64,000 nt of DNA from DALYLB01 sp964468345 (GCA_964468345.1 CAYXVZ010000023.1:14615-78614), one strand, 5' to 3'. Shown: positions 26,693 to 35,331, counted from the stretch's first letter. The notes: a model not told the origin generated them from the letters alone. Program-made: numbers and translations.

Positions 26693-26720
26693 GTTACGCC
26701 TCGTTTGTAACCCAGGTTCC
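26693..26720 (-). promoter_or_regulatory. Possible ECF sigma promoter for the lipoprotein/ABC operon
   Basis: On the minus strand, GGAACC (26720-26715), a 16-base spacer and CGTAAC (26698-26693) match the general shape of ECF sigma promoters (GGAAC, 16-17 bases, CGT). It lies 38 bases before the lipoprotein start codon and directly downstream of an ECF sigma/anti-sigma pair. No such site is seen before the sigma gene itself, so the link is tentative. Confidence 0.3.
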
Positions 26721-26783
26721 AAACGATTCGATTTTCACCCAATAAAAATGCACCTTTTCGCAAAGAAAGGGAATGGCAGGGCA

Positions 26784-26834
26784 ACAAAAAAGACACGCCG
26801 GGCTATCGCAGAAATCTGCGGCAGCCCGGCGTGT
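26784..26834 (-). terminator. Rho-independent terminator of the anti-sigma gene
   Basis: A 12-bp stem (26793-26804 with 26823-26834, ACACGCCGGGCT / AGCCCGGCGTGT) is continued by an inner CGCAG/CTGCG stem. It is followed on the minus strand by TTTTTT. It ends transcription coming from the sigma/anti-sigma operon and separates it from the lipoprotein operon. Confidence 0.85.
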
Positions 26835-26850
26835 GATTTGAGTTTGTTTT

Positions 26851-26889
26851 TATAAGACCTATAGGTCTTATAGGTCTTATAAGTCTTAT
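26851..26889. repeat. CTTATAGGTC-type palindromic repeat
   Basis: Contains the perfect 20-bp palindrome ATAAGACCTATAGGTCTTAT (26852-26871) followed by further TAGGTCTTAT/AAGTCTTAT units. It lies between the anti-sigma stop codon and the terminator. Related palindromes occur at 30277 and 49664. Confidence 0.85.
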
Positions 26890-26893
26890 TCTT

Positions 26894-29569
26894 TTACTTT
26901 GCCTGCAAAATCGCCCCCAGCCCAGAGCCCGGCAATCCCAGGAAGTCCGAGGCCGAGATGCCCAGCGGGCCATCTTCCGTGTTGACCGAGAAGACCATCC
27001 GATCATTCAGCGCATAGACATAGGCCAGGCCGGCTTTCTTTCCGAGGAACTGCTTCAACACCTGATTCGGTCCCTTGGGCATGCTTCCCGCCATCTTCTG
27101 CATCGGTCCGGTCAACGAAGCGAGGTTTTGATAAACCATCGCGGAGAAGTTGGCCTGTCGATCTTCGGGCAGGGTCGCTTTGAATTTGGCCGCCTGCAGC
27201 AGCGTGTAACCGGATTCTTTGTACTTGATCGCATTCTCGACCAGCGAGCGGCTGGGCGCGGCGATGAAATACCCGTATGCGTAGGCATAGTTGACTTCGA
27301 CCAGCGCCACATCGAGCGATTTGATCGTGTAATAGGTCCGGCCGCCGGATTCGGCGCGCGTGGCGACGAATCCCTTCTTGCCGTGCTTGGCCGCCTCGAC
27401 GTTGATTTTTTCGATCGTGCGGTCGAGCGTCTGCTGCAGATGTTGTTGATCGTCGACCTGCACGACGGCCTTCCACGAAGGCATCGGCAGCACCGGCCCG
27501 TCGAGCGCGAAGGCATACTCGCCGCCGAGCGGCGCGGCGAAATCATTGCGCAGGTCGATGCCCTGCTCCTGCTGGAACTTCATCAGGTCGTCCCAGGCTT
27601 TCGGGTCGGCCGTCTTGAGCGTCGCGAACAGATCGTCGACCAGCGCCGTCGGTTCTTTCACGACGAAGGCCGCAACCACGTTGGCATCGGGCGAGATGAA
27701 TTCCAGCGCGCCCATCGGGTTCGGCGTCGCCAGCCACGAGGTGAAGCCGTGCTGATCTTCCTTGAAGCTCACGACCGCGCGGTTATAAGGCTTGCCGTCT
27801 TTTTCCTTGATCTCCACGATGAAGTGGCGCAAATTCGCCAGGCCCAGTTGGCTCATCACAGCAACGTCGTTGTCTTTCCCAGACTCGGGCTTCGATTCGG
27901 ACTTGAGCGACGTCGTGACGATCTTTTCCAGATCCGCCGCGATCAGGAAGCCCGCGCCTTCGCGATAGACTTCGGCGAGGCGCGCGTGGAAAGGATTGGC
28001 GCCAAAGCCTCCATTGCCCTTCTGGGCCAGCGCCTGCAGCGTGGACAGTTCCGTCGAGGCCGCCAGCAGGTCGCCCTGCAGCCAGACCAGCAACGATTCG
28101 GCCTTCTTGCCATCTTTCGCCGCGGAGTTGGCGGCGATGTTCGCCGTCATCGGATCGTCGATGATCGTGATCGGCAATTGACGATTGGCTTTCGCGGTCA
28201 GGCCTTCGAGCTGCTGATCGAGCTGCGCGCGGAAGCCCGCAGCGTCATTGACTTCGGCCAGCGCGAGAATCGCATCCGGCCCGCCGCCGATCACGATCTC
28301 GTTGCCGAGATACTTGCCGAATCCGCTGACCTGCTTGATCACGCCGGAAATGCCTTGTTGTCCTTTGGCCTGCGCCTGTTCCTTCTGCCACCATTCGCGC
28401 AGTTCGCCGTTCTGCTGGATGTTTTCCTGCAGAATCTGATCGGCGCGCGCCAGCGTCTCGCTGATATTCGGGATCGCGACATAAAAGGCCGTGTCCGCCG
28501 GCATCAGGTCGAGCAGCCGCGTCGAATAGCGATTGCCGGGCATTGCGACTTCGGAATCGATCTTCGCGCGAATCTCATCGAGCATCTGGTTGTATTTCGT
28601 CGCATTCTGGCTCCAGGCAATTTCGTCCTTCACCGGAATGCGCTCAATGCTCTCGTGCGTCGCGACCTGCTCGCCCGGATGCAATGCGAGATCCTTGCCC
28701 GCCGTGTCGACGTGGACTTCGCCCTCGATCACGGTGACGCGCGAGCCCTTGGTTCCGCCGTTGACCGAGAAGATCGTGCCGACGACCGAAACCAGCGAAT
28801 CGTCGGTTTGAACGAACAGCTTGCGGTCGCGCTGCTTGGCGGCTTCGACGATGACCTGCCCGCGTTCGAGATTGATCGTCACGCCCGCGGGATTGTCGGT
28901 CACCGAAACTTCGGCCCGTTCCCGCATCTCGACGCGGGTGCCGTCGGGCAACTTGACCACGGCGCTTGCGCCTTTCGCGGTGCGGATGTGCTCGCCCTTC
29001 TGCAGCCGATCGCCCAGGCGCACAGTCTGCGTCTTATCGTTCGTGACCTTATAAACATTGCCGTTCGCGGCCTCGACGACAGCATTGAGCGTCGAGAAGG
29101 AATTCATCAATCGCTGCGCCCAGGGCCAGGCGAACATGCCGAGTCCCGCGATCAGCATCGCGGCCACGCCCCAGCGCAACACCGTCATCCGATGATCCAT
29201 CGCGGCCGCGCGGGCTTTCTGGGCCTGCAACTGGCGCGGCGCCTGATTGCCGTAGCGCGCTTCTTTGAGCGCCTTGCGGCAGGGCACGCATTCGCGCGTG
29301 TGATCTTCGAGCAGCATCGTGCGGGCGCTCGAAAGCGCGCCGGCCAGATACGCCGGAATCAGCGCCTGAAAGTCTTCACAGCCGCGAAGCTGGCCGACCA
29401 TCAGTTCGCTCGTTTCCACGCCGGCCGCCGCCGCGGCCTGCTCGCCCGACAAACGCCCCCAGACACGCTGTGCGGCGCCCTGCACCACCGCCGGATCCAG
29501 TTTTTCATCGCGGATCGCTGCGCCGGTGTCTTCCAACATGTTGTTCAATTCTCGATTCGTGTATTTCAT
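26894..29569 (-). CDS. Anti-sigma factor with zinc-finger, FecR and DUF3352-like domains
   Basis: An 891-residue protein. An N-terminal anti-sigma zinc-finger domain carries H90xxxC94xxC97 (DHTRECVPC). One membrane helix follows (about 131-152, LRWGVAAMLIAGLGMFAWPW), then a FecR domain (about 160-300, RLQKGEHIRTAKGASAVVKL). A large C-terminal part (about 340-890, PADTAFYVAIPN, FALDGPVLPMPSWKAVVQV) resembles DUF3352 proteins. The cytoplasmic N-terminus should hold the sigma factor, while FecR and the rest sense a signal outside the membrane. GGAGG precedes the ATG, one base after the sigma stop. The size of the external domain is unusual for an anti-sigma factor. Confidence 0.82.
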   Translation of the reverse strand: MKYTNRELNNMLEDTGAAIRDEKLDPAVVQGAAQRVWGRLSGEQAAAAAGVETSELMVGQLRGCEDFQALIPAYLAGALSSARTMLLEDHTRECVPCRKALKEARYGNQAPRQLQAQKARAAAMDHRMTVLRWGVAAMLIAGLGMFAWPWAQRLMNSFSTLNAVVEAANGNVYKVTNDKTQTVRLGDRLQKGEHIRTAKGASAVVKLPDGTRVEMRERAEVSVTDNPAGVTINLERGQVIVEAAKQRDRKLFVQTDDSLVSVVGTIFSVNGGTKGSRVTVIEGEVHVDTAGKDLALHPGEQVATHESIERIPVKDEIAWSQNATKYNQMLDEIRAKIDSEVAMPGNRYSTRLLDLMPADTAFYVAIPNISETLARADQILQENIQQNGELREWWQKEQAQAKGQQGISGVIKQVSGFGKYLGNEIVIGGGPDAILALAEVNDAAGFRAQLDQQLEGLTAKANRQLPITIIDDPMTANIAANSAAKDGKKAESLLVWLQGDLLAASTELSTLQALAQKGNGGFGANPFHARLAEVYREGAGFLIAADLEKIVTTSLKSESKPESGKDNDVAVMSQLGLANLRHFIVEIKEKDGKPYNRAVVSFKEDQHGFTSWLATPNPMGALEFISPDANVVAAFVVKEPTALVDDLFATLKTADPKAWDDLMKFQQEQGIDLRNDFAAPLGGEYAFALDGPVLPMPSWKAVVQVDDQQHLQQTLDRTIEKINVEAAKHGKKGFVATRAESGGRTYYTIKSLDVALVEVNYAYAYGYFIAAPSRSLVENAIKYKESGYTLLQAAKFKATLPEDRQANFSAMVYQNLASLTGPMQKMAGSMPKGPNQVLKQFLGKKAGLAYVYALNDRMVFSVNTEDGPLGISASDFLGLPGSGLGAILQAK

Positions 29570-29570
29570 A

Positions 29571-30143
29571 TCAGTAATTGCCTCCCTCCAGAAAATCTCC
29601 CATCTCTTTTTTGACCCGTGTTCGCGCCCGGTGCAGCAGGACGCCGACGACCATCGCCGAGGTGCCCATCAATTCCGCGATCTCTTTATTTTCAAAACCC
29701 TCGAAATATTTCAGCACGAACATCTCGCCGCTTTTTTCCCCCAGCGTTGCAATCGCCCGGCGAAGCGAGGATCGCAGTTCGCTGTCCCGGCTCTGCAGTT
29801 CAGGATTTAGCCGGGGATTGGCGGCCAACGCCGGGGCAACGTCATCGATCGAAACCGAATCGGTTCGCGCCCGCTGGCGCATCAGGTCCAGCGAGGCGTT
29901 GATCGCCGCCCGGTGCAGATAACTGCCCGGATTCGGTTCGAGATTCAGATTTTCCGCGCGTCGTGATAACCGTAAAAAGACCGTTTGTAAGACATCTTCC
30001 GCATCCACCACACTTCCCGTAATCCGATAGGCCGCGCGAAAAACGCGGTCATGATGTTCCCGGAACAACTGTTCCAGGTCCGTCGGGGGCGGATCAGGCT
30101 GTTTTCCTTCAATTACTTTGAATTGCGTTGCATTTAGCGCCAC
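29571..30143 (-). CDS. ECF family RNA polymerase sigma factor
   Basis: A 190-residue sigma factor. The GTG at 30143 is chosen because AAGGAGG lies eight bases upstream. Region 2 is LEQLFREHHDRVFRAAYRI...DAEDVLQTVFLRL and region 4 is LGEKSGEMFVLKYFEGFENKEIAELMG...VGVLLHRARTRVKKEM. It directs RNA polymerase to a small set of promoters and should be held by the membrane anti-sigma factor encoded one base downstream. The lipoprotein/ABC operon farther downstream is a candidate target. Confidence 0.9.
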   Translation of the reverse strand: MALNATQFKVIEGKQPDPPPTDLEQLFREHHDRVFRAAYRITGSVVDAEDVLQTVFLRLSRRAENLNLEPNPGSYLHRAAINASLDLMRQRARTDSVSIDDVAPALAANPRLNPELQSRDSELRSSLRRAIATLGEKSGEMFVLKYFEGFENKEIAELMGTSAMVVGVLLHRARTRVKKEMGDFLEGGNY

Positions 30144-30225
30144 TTCAGGGACCTCCTTGTTGGGTCGTTTTCTCGCTCTGCATGAGGTAAAACGGCAACT
30201 GTGGCATGGCATTAACATGCAAAAT

Positions 30226-30265
30226 AAAAAAGCCGCAAGGCCTGTTGGCGTTGCGGCTTTTTTTG
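30226..30265 (-). terminator. Bidirectional rho-independent terminator
   Basis: Stem AAAAAGCCGCAA (30227-30238) with TTGCGGCTTTTT (30251-30262), a 12-base loop, and T-runs on either strand. It lies downstream of the DinB gene and upstream of the sigma gene, both read on the minus strand, so it ends DinB transcription. The promoter of the sigma gene should lie between it and 30143. Confidence 0.88.
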
Positions 30266-30276
30266 TTGGTTTTATT

Positions 30277-30312
30277 GGACTTATAAGTCCTATAGGACCT
30301 ATAGGACTTATA
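30277..30312. repeat. GGACTTATAAGTCC/TATAGGACC palindromic repeat
   Basis: The palindrome GGACTTATAAGTCC (30277-30290) is followed by TATAGGACCTATAGGACTTATA. It is the same family as 26851 and 49664. It sits between the DinB stop codon and the terminator hairpin. Confidence 0.85.
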
Positions 30313-30317
30313 AATCT

Positions 30318-30830
30318 CTATGCTGGTGAATTCTCATAGTCATACAGCATCGGCGGCTCTTTCCCGATCAATCGCAGATAGGTATACAACTGACCGCGAT
30401 GATGCCAGTGTTCGTCATAGGCGAACGAAAAAAACTGCCAGCCCGCAAAGCTGCCAAAGGGCGATTCAACTTGCGCGGCCAGTTGGGCGTCGCTCAGCGC
30501 CGCCAGGCCATCTTCCACAATCTGAAAGCTTTCTCGGGCATAAGCCTGACAATCCGCGACGGTTTTCAACCGCTGCATCGCCGCTTTTCCCTGCTCGGTC
30601 TCAGGAATGGCCGGATTCTCGAGCTCCTGGGTCAACACCCCCTTTGCCACCCCGACCGGGAAGGTCCGCAGCATCCCGTAAATATGCAAGATCAACTCGC
30701 GGGCCGATCGCATGTCCGCTTTCGGGCGATAGTCGAGTTCGGCATCTGAAAAGCTGCCGATCAACCGAACCGTCACGCCATGCACCATCTTGAAATAAGC
30801 GTACTGCCCCAACAGAGCTTCTTTATTCAT
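30318..30830 (-). CDS. DinB-like domain protein
   Basis: A 170-residue four-helix-bundle protein of the DinB/YfiT superfamily. The metal-site histidines are visible in LILHIYGML near residue 50 and DEHWHHRGQLYTYLR near residue 145. Relatives act as metal-dependent thiol transferases or hydrolases, or are uncharacterised stress proteins. AAGGAG precedes the ATG at 30830; the frame upstream of it is palindrome. It lies next to a WYL regulator on the same strand, a common pairing, so it may be that regulator's target. Confidence 0.82.
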   Translation of the reverse strand: MNKEALLGQYAYFKMVHGVTVRLIGSFSDAELDYRPKADMRSARELILHIYGMLRTFPVGVAKGVLTQELENPAIPETEQGKAAMQRLKTVADCQAYARESFQIVEDGLAALSDAQLAAQVESPFGSFAGWQFFSFAYDEHWHHRGQLYTYLRLIGKEPPMLYDYENSPA

Positions 30831-30856
30831 GGGTTCTCCTTGAAAAGAAAAAAACT

Positions 30857-30931
30857 CAACACGGCAGAGCGAAGGCGTCCGGCACAATTTCGTCGGAGGC
30901 AAAACTGCATTGCCGGGGCTCTGCCGTGTTG
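30857..30931. repeat. Inverted repeat between the WYL regulator and DinB genes
   Basis: Arms CAACACGGCAGAGC (30857-30870) and GCTCTGCCGTGTTG (30918-30931) are perfectly complementary over 14 bp, with a 47-base loop. It lies between two genes of the same strand, upstream of the DinB start. Confidence 0.85.
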
Positions 30932-30998
30932 CAAAGTAGGCATTCAGAACACTTTGGAGTCTATATCAGGCGAGTGACAACAGTATGTCAGCAGGAAA

Positions 30999-31952
30999 TC
31001 AGTCCGGAAAATATTTTTTGAAGATTTTCTGCGCCTCGTCCGCCAGTCGAGTTCGCAGGGAAATGGGTTCCAGAATCTCGACTTCGGCCCCCCAGCTGAG
31101 CAGCCAGTTGAAAACCTCATCTTCCACGTGGGCTTGCATGGTGACGAGCAGGCCTTCGGGACGGTCGTCCATTTCAGTGACGTAATAAGAGCGGGATTCG
31201 CGGACCCATGGCGCAACCCGATGGCTGAACAGGACGCGGACCGTCAGATCGCGGCGGTCTTCATGCTCGATCCGTTCCATACGGAATTCGGCGGGGCGCT
31301 GAAAAGCACGGTCGAGCAGCGCAACATCACCCATGCGGGCGACCTTGAAATTGCGAATGCCCTGCCGCAGGTGGCAGTGCGCGATCAGATACCATGAATC
31401 GCCCCAGTGGGCGATGCCATAAGGATCGACTTCGCGAAGGTTTTGCGCGGGTTGTCCTTCTTTGGCGTAGCGGGTGTGGTAATCGAATTGTACCGTCCGC
31501 CGCTCGATGATCGCCCGGCGAAGCTGGGCGAGCGTTTTTGCCGTGGAATCTTTGGCCAGCGTATCGGGCGCAACGAGCACGATGCTTTCGCGAAGGTAGG
31601 CGACTTCGCCGCGAATCTTTTCGGCCAGCACGGCCTCGATCTTATTGGCGCCGGACCGCGCGGCCTCGGAATATTGCGCGTCGAAATGATCGGCGACGAA
31701 CTGGCTGCCGAGCAGCAGCATCGTGGCTTCGTCAGAGCTGAAACTGACCGGCGGCAGAAAATAGCCTTCGATCAGCGAATAGCCCACGCCGGCCTCGCCG
31801 ATCACGGGCACGCCGGATTCGCACAACGCCTGAATATCGCGATAAATGGTGCGCTTGCTGGTCTCGAACGTCGCGGCCAGATCCTCGGCCCGCTGCCGCC
31901 CCTTGCGCTGCAACTCAAGCACGATGGCCAGCAATCGATCGGTTCGATTCAT
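30999..31952 (-). CDS. HTH/WYL domain transcriptional regulator (YafY type)
   Basis: A 317-residue regulator. The N-terminal winged HTH is MNRTDRLLAIVLELQRKGRQ...TFETSKRTIYRDIQALCESG. The central WYL domain (about 140-215, AIIERRTVQFDYHTRYAKEG, VDPYGIAHWGDSWYLIAHC) binds ligands or nucleic acid in known members. A WCX-type C-terminal domain follows (LTVRVLFSHRVAPWVRES). It probably controls the adjacent DinB gene or itself. Confidence 0.9.
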   Translation of the reverse strand: MNRTDRLLAIVLELQRKGRQRAEDLAATFETSKRTIYRDIQALCESGVPVIGEAGVGYSLIEGYFLPPVSFSSDEATMLLLGSQFVADHFDAQYSEAARSGANKIEAVLAEKIRGEVAYLRESIVLVAPDTLAKDSTAKTLAQLRRAIIERRTVQFDYHTRYAKEGQPAQNLREVDPYGIAHWGDSWYLIAHCHLRQGIRNFKVARMGDVALLDRAFQRPAEFRMERIEHEDRRDLTVRVLFSHRVAPWVRESRSYYVTEMDDRPEGLLVTMQAHVEDEVFNWLLSWGAEVEILEPISLRTRLADEAQKIFKKYFPD

Positions 31953-31970
31953 ATCCTGCTATTAAGATTA

Positions 31971-32178
31971 GCCACAGAGACACGGAGTCACAGAGAGATA
32001 AAGAAGCACTTGGGCAATGACTTTTACGGCATTTGTCATTTGTCATTTGTCATTGGCCGAAAGTTGATGGGGCAATGACAAATGACAAATGACAAATGAC
32101 AAATGACAAATGATTACCCCTCAGAATTTATCCCTTTGTCCCCACCTTATTTCCTCTGTGTCTCCGTGTCTCTGTGGC
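31971..32178. repeat. Two nested palindromes (CACAGAGACACGG outside, CATTTGT inside)
   Basis: The outer arms 31971-31998 (GCCACAGAGACACGGAGTCA and on) and 32153-32178 are complementary. An unrelated inner pair lies within them: CATTTGT heptamers at 32030-32055 against AATGACA heptamers at 32073-32112. The spacer between the HAD stop and the WYL start is almost wholly repeat. The outer family recurs at 34183. Confidence 0.9.
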
Positions 32179-32183
32179 GATCC

Positions 32184-32822
32184 CTATTCGGAAGCAAAAA
32201 AATCCGCCGGGATTTCATCCAGACGCGCGAAGACCCAGTCCGCTTCGAGGTGCGGGTGCGTCGTCCGCACGCCGACCGAGCGCATGCCGGCGCGGCGCGC
32301 GGCTTCGATGCCGGCCGGGGCATCTTCGATGACGATGCATTCCGCGGGCGGGGATTCCAGTTTTCGCGCCGCGGCGAGAAAGACGTCCGGCGCGGGTTTG
32401 CCGGCCGGAACTTCTTCGGCGGACATCACCGCGGCGAAGTATTTCGCGATGTCGAGCGCGGCGAAGACCGCATCGATATTGCCTCGCGGCGCCGAAGTGC
32501 CCAGCGCCTGCGGCACGCCGTCGGTTTTTAGTTTCGCCAGCCAGTGCGACGCGCCGGGCAATAATTCCAGCCCCTTGGTTCGCACCAGATGCCGATAGGC
32601 TTCTTCTTTTGCCAGCGAAAGGCGGGCGATTTCGCTCTCGGACAGATGCAATCCCACGCGTCCGCGCAGAATCTCATCGTTCCGCTTGCCGAAATCGGCC
32701 ACATATTCTTCATACGTGATCGTGAATTTCTCGACCGCCATGATCTCCTGCCACGCTTCCCAGTGATACGCGGACGAGTCGATCAAGGTCCCATCCAAAT
32801 CCCAAATGACCGCTTTTTTCAA
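32184..32822 (-). CDS. HAD-superfamily hydrolase (beta-phosphoglucomutase-like)
   Basis: A 212-residue HAD phosphatase or phosphomutase. Motif I is DLDGTLIDS (two catalytic Asp), motif II GTSAPRG, motif III Lys in AGKPAPDVF and motif IV IEDAPAGIEAARRAGM. The helical cap after motif I is of the PGM/phosphatase type. The substrate is probably a small phosphorylated metabolite. The start is TTG 32822, with GAGGG seven bases upstream. Confidence 0.88.
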   Translation of the reverse strand: MKKAVIWDLDGTLIDSSAYHWEAWQEIMAVEKFTITYEEYVADFGKRNDEILRGRVGLHLSESEIARLSLAKEEAYRHLVRTKGLELLPGASHWLAKLKTDGVPQALGTSAPRGNIDAVFAALDIAKYFAAVMSAEEVPAGKPAPDVFLAAARKLESPPAECIVIEDAPAGIEAARRAGMRSVGVRTTHPHLEADWVFARLDEIPADFFASE

Positions 32823-32850
32823 TCAATGCCCTCTCAAAAGAATTCAAAAT

Positions 32851-32940
32851 ATTCATCCACGAAGTCACACGAAGAGGCACGAAGAAGAAGAGAGCGCGTT
32901 CCGACTCCTTCGTGTCTCTTCATGTGACTTCGTGGAGGAG
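32851..32940. repeat. Intergenic palindrome, CACGAAG family (second copy)
   Basis: The left arm 32851-32890 (ATTCATCCACGAAGTCACAC and on) pairs with the right arm 32905-32940. The arm sequence closely matches the palindrome at 10516-10650, 22 kb away, although the loop differs. Confidence 0.88.
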
Positions 32941-32953
32941 TTCTCTTCCGTCC

Positions 32954-33736
32954 CTATTTAATTGCAATCATAGGATGCCCGTTTACGGCTTGAATGAAAA
33001 GGCCGGTCATCACCGCGAAATATAGTGCGGCGAAGCTGATCGTCAGCAACACCGGCTGCTTTCCGATCCAATCGAAAAATGCGCCGGCGATCGGGAGCGC
33101 CTGCAGGGCGTGCAGGCCGATCGCGTGCGCGATGCGCAGGTCGCCGCCCTGCGTGCTCCAGTTGGTCAGCGGCAAGCCGGGACCGCCATCCGGCACGCCG
33201 ACGCTGTGCCTGAAAGAGGACGCCATATAACCGCCCTCGATGCTGCCGAACAGAAAAATCAGAAATCCCAGTCGAATGCCCCACAGCAATGCAGGCGAGG
33301 CATCGACCGGCGCGGAGAAAAAGAGATAGCCCACATAGGCTGTCATGAGCGTGCTGAGGCCGATCAGCATTCCCATCAACGCAAAGATCATCCCATTCAA
33401 GGGCGTCGAGATGTTGAAATGCGAAGTCGTCCCGCGCGCTGACTGCACGAGGATCAAAACGATTTCGAGAAGCATGACCGCGACGCTTCCCCAGGCAATC
33501 CATGGAAGCTTTCCATGCTGTCCCTTGAGATAACCGAACAGCCAGGCCAGCGTCCAGTGATAGATGGCGATCGAAACCGCGAATTTCATCGGCTTGATCC
33601 ACCGGTTGATGCCGAGAACCTGCGTCGAATCCACCATGGCCAAACCGCCAAGAATCGCGACCAGGATCAGATTCGCCAGGCCCGCCCAGGCCAGCAATGA
33701 ATTTCTGCGCACCAGCTCGTGGCACAACTCGGTCAT
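32954..33736 (-). CDS. Multi-pass membrane protein of unknown function
   Basis: A 260-residue protein with about seven hydrophobic helices and conserved-looking polar spots (INRWIKPMKFAVSIAIYHWTLAW, GLHALQALPIAGAF). ATG 33736 overlaps the stop of the upstream gene in an ATGA arrangement and is preceded by GGAGGCGAGGG, so the two are translationally coupled. The family was not recognised with certainty. Confidence 0.7.
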   Translation of the reverse strand: MTELCHELVRRNSLLAWAGLANLILVAILGGLAMVDSTQVLGINRWIKPMKFAVSIAIYHWTLAWLFGYLKGQHGKLPWIAWGSVAVMLLEIVLILVQSARGTTSHFNISTPLNGMIFALMGMLIGLSTLMTAYVGYLFFSAPVDASPALLWGIRLGFLIFLFGSIEGGYMASSFRHSVGVPDGGPGLPLTNWSTQGGDLRIAHAIGLHALQALPIAGAFFDWIGKQPVLLTISFAALYFAVMTGLFIQAVNGHPMIAIK

Positions 33737-34164
33737 GATTCCCTCGCCTCCGTTATTCGATGTTTCAGGCTTACAAGGTTGTATAGAAGAAAACCGATCG
33801 GCCCGAATAGAAAGGTCAGCAGCAGACACGGAATCACCAGCCAATGCGAAAGCCCGTTCCGTTGCGCATCGCGCAGTTCCCAACTGCCCACGAAAAGATC
33901 GAACACCAGGTAATGCACCCAGCCCGCCAGCAGCACCCAGTCGTTGCGAAAGAGCTTCGCCACCTCGGCCAGCGAGCCGAATCCTCCTTCGGTCCGCCCG
34001 AAGGTCGTCACAATCAGGACGAGATAGACAAGGGACAGGAGCAGCGGAATCAATCCCGACAGCACGATGCGCGCCGTCCATCGCCACCGCGGAAGCACGA
34101 TCATCAAAATCCAGCCGAGCATCGCCGTGAGATTCGCAATCGAAAACAGTTGTTCAGGGGTCAT
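33733..34164 (-). CDS. ABA4-like (DUF4281) membrane protein
   Basis: A 143-residue protein with four helices. The segment NDWVLLAGWVHYLVFDLFVGSWELRDAQRNG is the signature of the ABA4-like family, named after a plant protein needed for neoxanthin synthesis; the bacterial role is unknown. ATG 34164 is chosen over the longer frame because AAAGGAAAC precedes it. The downstream membrane protein overlaps it by four bases. Confidence 0.82.
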   Translation of the reverse strand: MTPEQLFSIANLTAMLGWILMIVLPRWRWTARIVLSGLIPLLLSLVYLVLIVTTFGRTEGGFGSLAEVAKLFRNDWVLLAGWVHYLVFDLFVGSWELRDAQRNGLSHWLVIPCLLLTFLFGPIGFLLYNLVSLKHRITEARES

Positions 34165-34182
34165 TGGGTTTCCTTTCGTTTT

Positions 34183-34257
34183 GCCACTGAGGCACAGAGG
34201 CACAGAGATAAAGACAAGTTCTGCCAGCCTTTCTCCGTGTCTCTGTGCCTCTGTGGC
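34183..34257. repeat. Intergenic palindrome, GGCACAGAGGCACAGAG family
   Basis: The left arm 34183-34213 and right arm 34229-34257 are complementary; the right arm ends at the exporter adaptor gene stop codon (34261). It is related to the outer palindrome at 31971. Confidence 0.88.
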
Positions 34258-34260
34258 CTA

Positions 34261-35331
34261 TCATCTGTTTCTCGCCTCATCAAGCGCGATATACGCATTG
34301 ACGCGCAGGCCGAGCGGCAGCAAATTGCCCGCGTCGAGTTCGATCAATGTTTCGAGAATTTTGGTATCGACCTTTTCCGCCGGATCGTCCGTGCGGACAT
34401 TTTTCTTGCCGAGCACCTGTCCGATGCGAACGACCTTGCCCGCAAAGCGCCGGTCGCCGAAAGCGTCGGCCGTGACATAGGCCGCCTGGCCGACCTGCAG
34501 CCGGGCGACATCGACTTCATCGACATCGACGCGCACGCGCAGCACGGAGCTATCCGCCAGGGTAACGATCGGCTGGCTGGCCCCGACCTGCGAACTCATC
34601 GCGCTCTCGCCCGTTTTCAAATGCTTGCGCAGAATCACGCCATCCAGGGGCGAGCGCACGACGGTTTTGTCGAGCATCGCGCGCGCCTCGGCAATCTGGG
34701 CGCGGGCGAGTTCGATTTCGGCCTGGGCGCGGGCGACGTCCTCTTCGCGCGCGGCGGCATCGACAAAGGAATGCCGCTGGCGGGCGGCTTCATAACGCGC
34801 CGTTGCAACCTCGAATTGCCTTTCGGCGCGCTCGACTTCTTCGCGGGCGATGTCGCCCGTTCGGTGCAGCGAGCGGCGGCGCTCCATTTCGTTTTTCGCA
34901 TTGAGCATCGTCGCTTCCGATTCGCGAATCGCGGCGAAGGCTTCGCGGCGTTCCTGGTCGCGCGCGCCGTTCACCGTGCGGCGGAGTTCGGCTTCTTTCT
35001 GCTGCAATCGCGCTTCGGCCGAGGCGAGGCGCGCGCGAAAATCCGCGTCTTCGAGGACGGCAATGATCTGTCCGCGGCGGATGCGATCGCCTTCTTCGAC
35101 CGGCACCGATTTCAGTTTTCCCGTGATCTCGGCATTGATGCGGATCTCTTCGGACACCGGCTCCACCCGGCCGGGCGCGGTGATGACTTTTTTGGCGGTG
35201 TCCGCCGGCGCCACGGCCTGTGTTGCACTCGCCGTTTCCTTCGGCCGCTTTCGTTCGGCGGAGATTCCCCAGAATACGGCGGTCGATAAAAGAACAAGAA
35301 TCACACCTGCATAAACGATTCTCTTTTTCAT
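34261..35331 (-). CDS. HlyD/DevB-type membrane fusion protein
   Basis: A 356-residue periplasmic adaptor. It has an N-terminal membrane anchor (residues 5-24), a biotinyl-lipoyl-like half-motif (ITGKLKSVPVEEGDRIRRGQ), a long alpha-helical hairpin coiled coil (about 95-215, Glu/Arg/Ala-rich), the second lipoyl half (VVRSPLDGVILRKHLKTGE) and a beta-barrel domain. It links the DevC/DevA-like inner-membrane ABC pair to an outer-membrane channel. ATG 35331 overlaps the ATPase stop by four bases and GAGGGAG precedes it. Confidence 0.88.
   Translation of the reverse strand: MKKRIVYAGVILVLLSTAVFWGISAERKRPKETASATQAVAPADTAKKVITAPGRVEPVSEEIRINAEITGKLKSVPVEEGDRIRRGQIIAVLEDADFRARLASAEARLQQKEAELRRTVNGARDQERREAFAAIRESEATMLNAKNEMERRRSLHRTGDIAREEVERAERQFEVATARYEAARQRHSFVDAAAREEDVARAQAEIELARAQIAEARAMLDKTVVRSPLDGVILRKHLKTGESAMSSQVGASQPIVTLADSSVLRVRVDVDEVDVARLQVGQAAYVTADAFGDRRFAGKVVRIGQVLGKKNVRTDDPAEKVDTKILETLIELDAGNLLPLGLRVNAYIALDEARNR

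Noticed and set aside
27128..29614. An 828-codon plus-strand open frame opposite the anti-sigma gene
   Set aside because: It is an antisense shadow from high-GC codon bias: Arg/Asp/His-rich, without domains. The minus-strand protein has clear zinc-finger and FecR motifs and a ribosome site.
32030..32112. Possible CRISPR array
   Set aside because: The CATTTGT/AATGACA units are about 7 bases with no spacers between them and form a palindrome; no cas genes are present.
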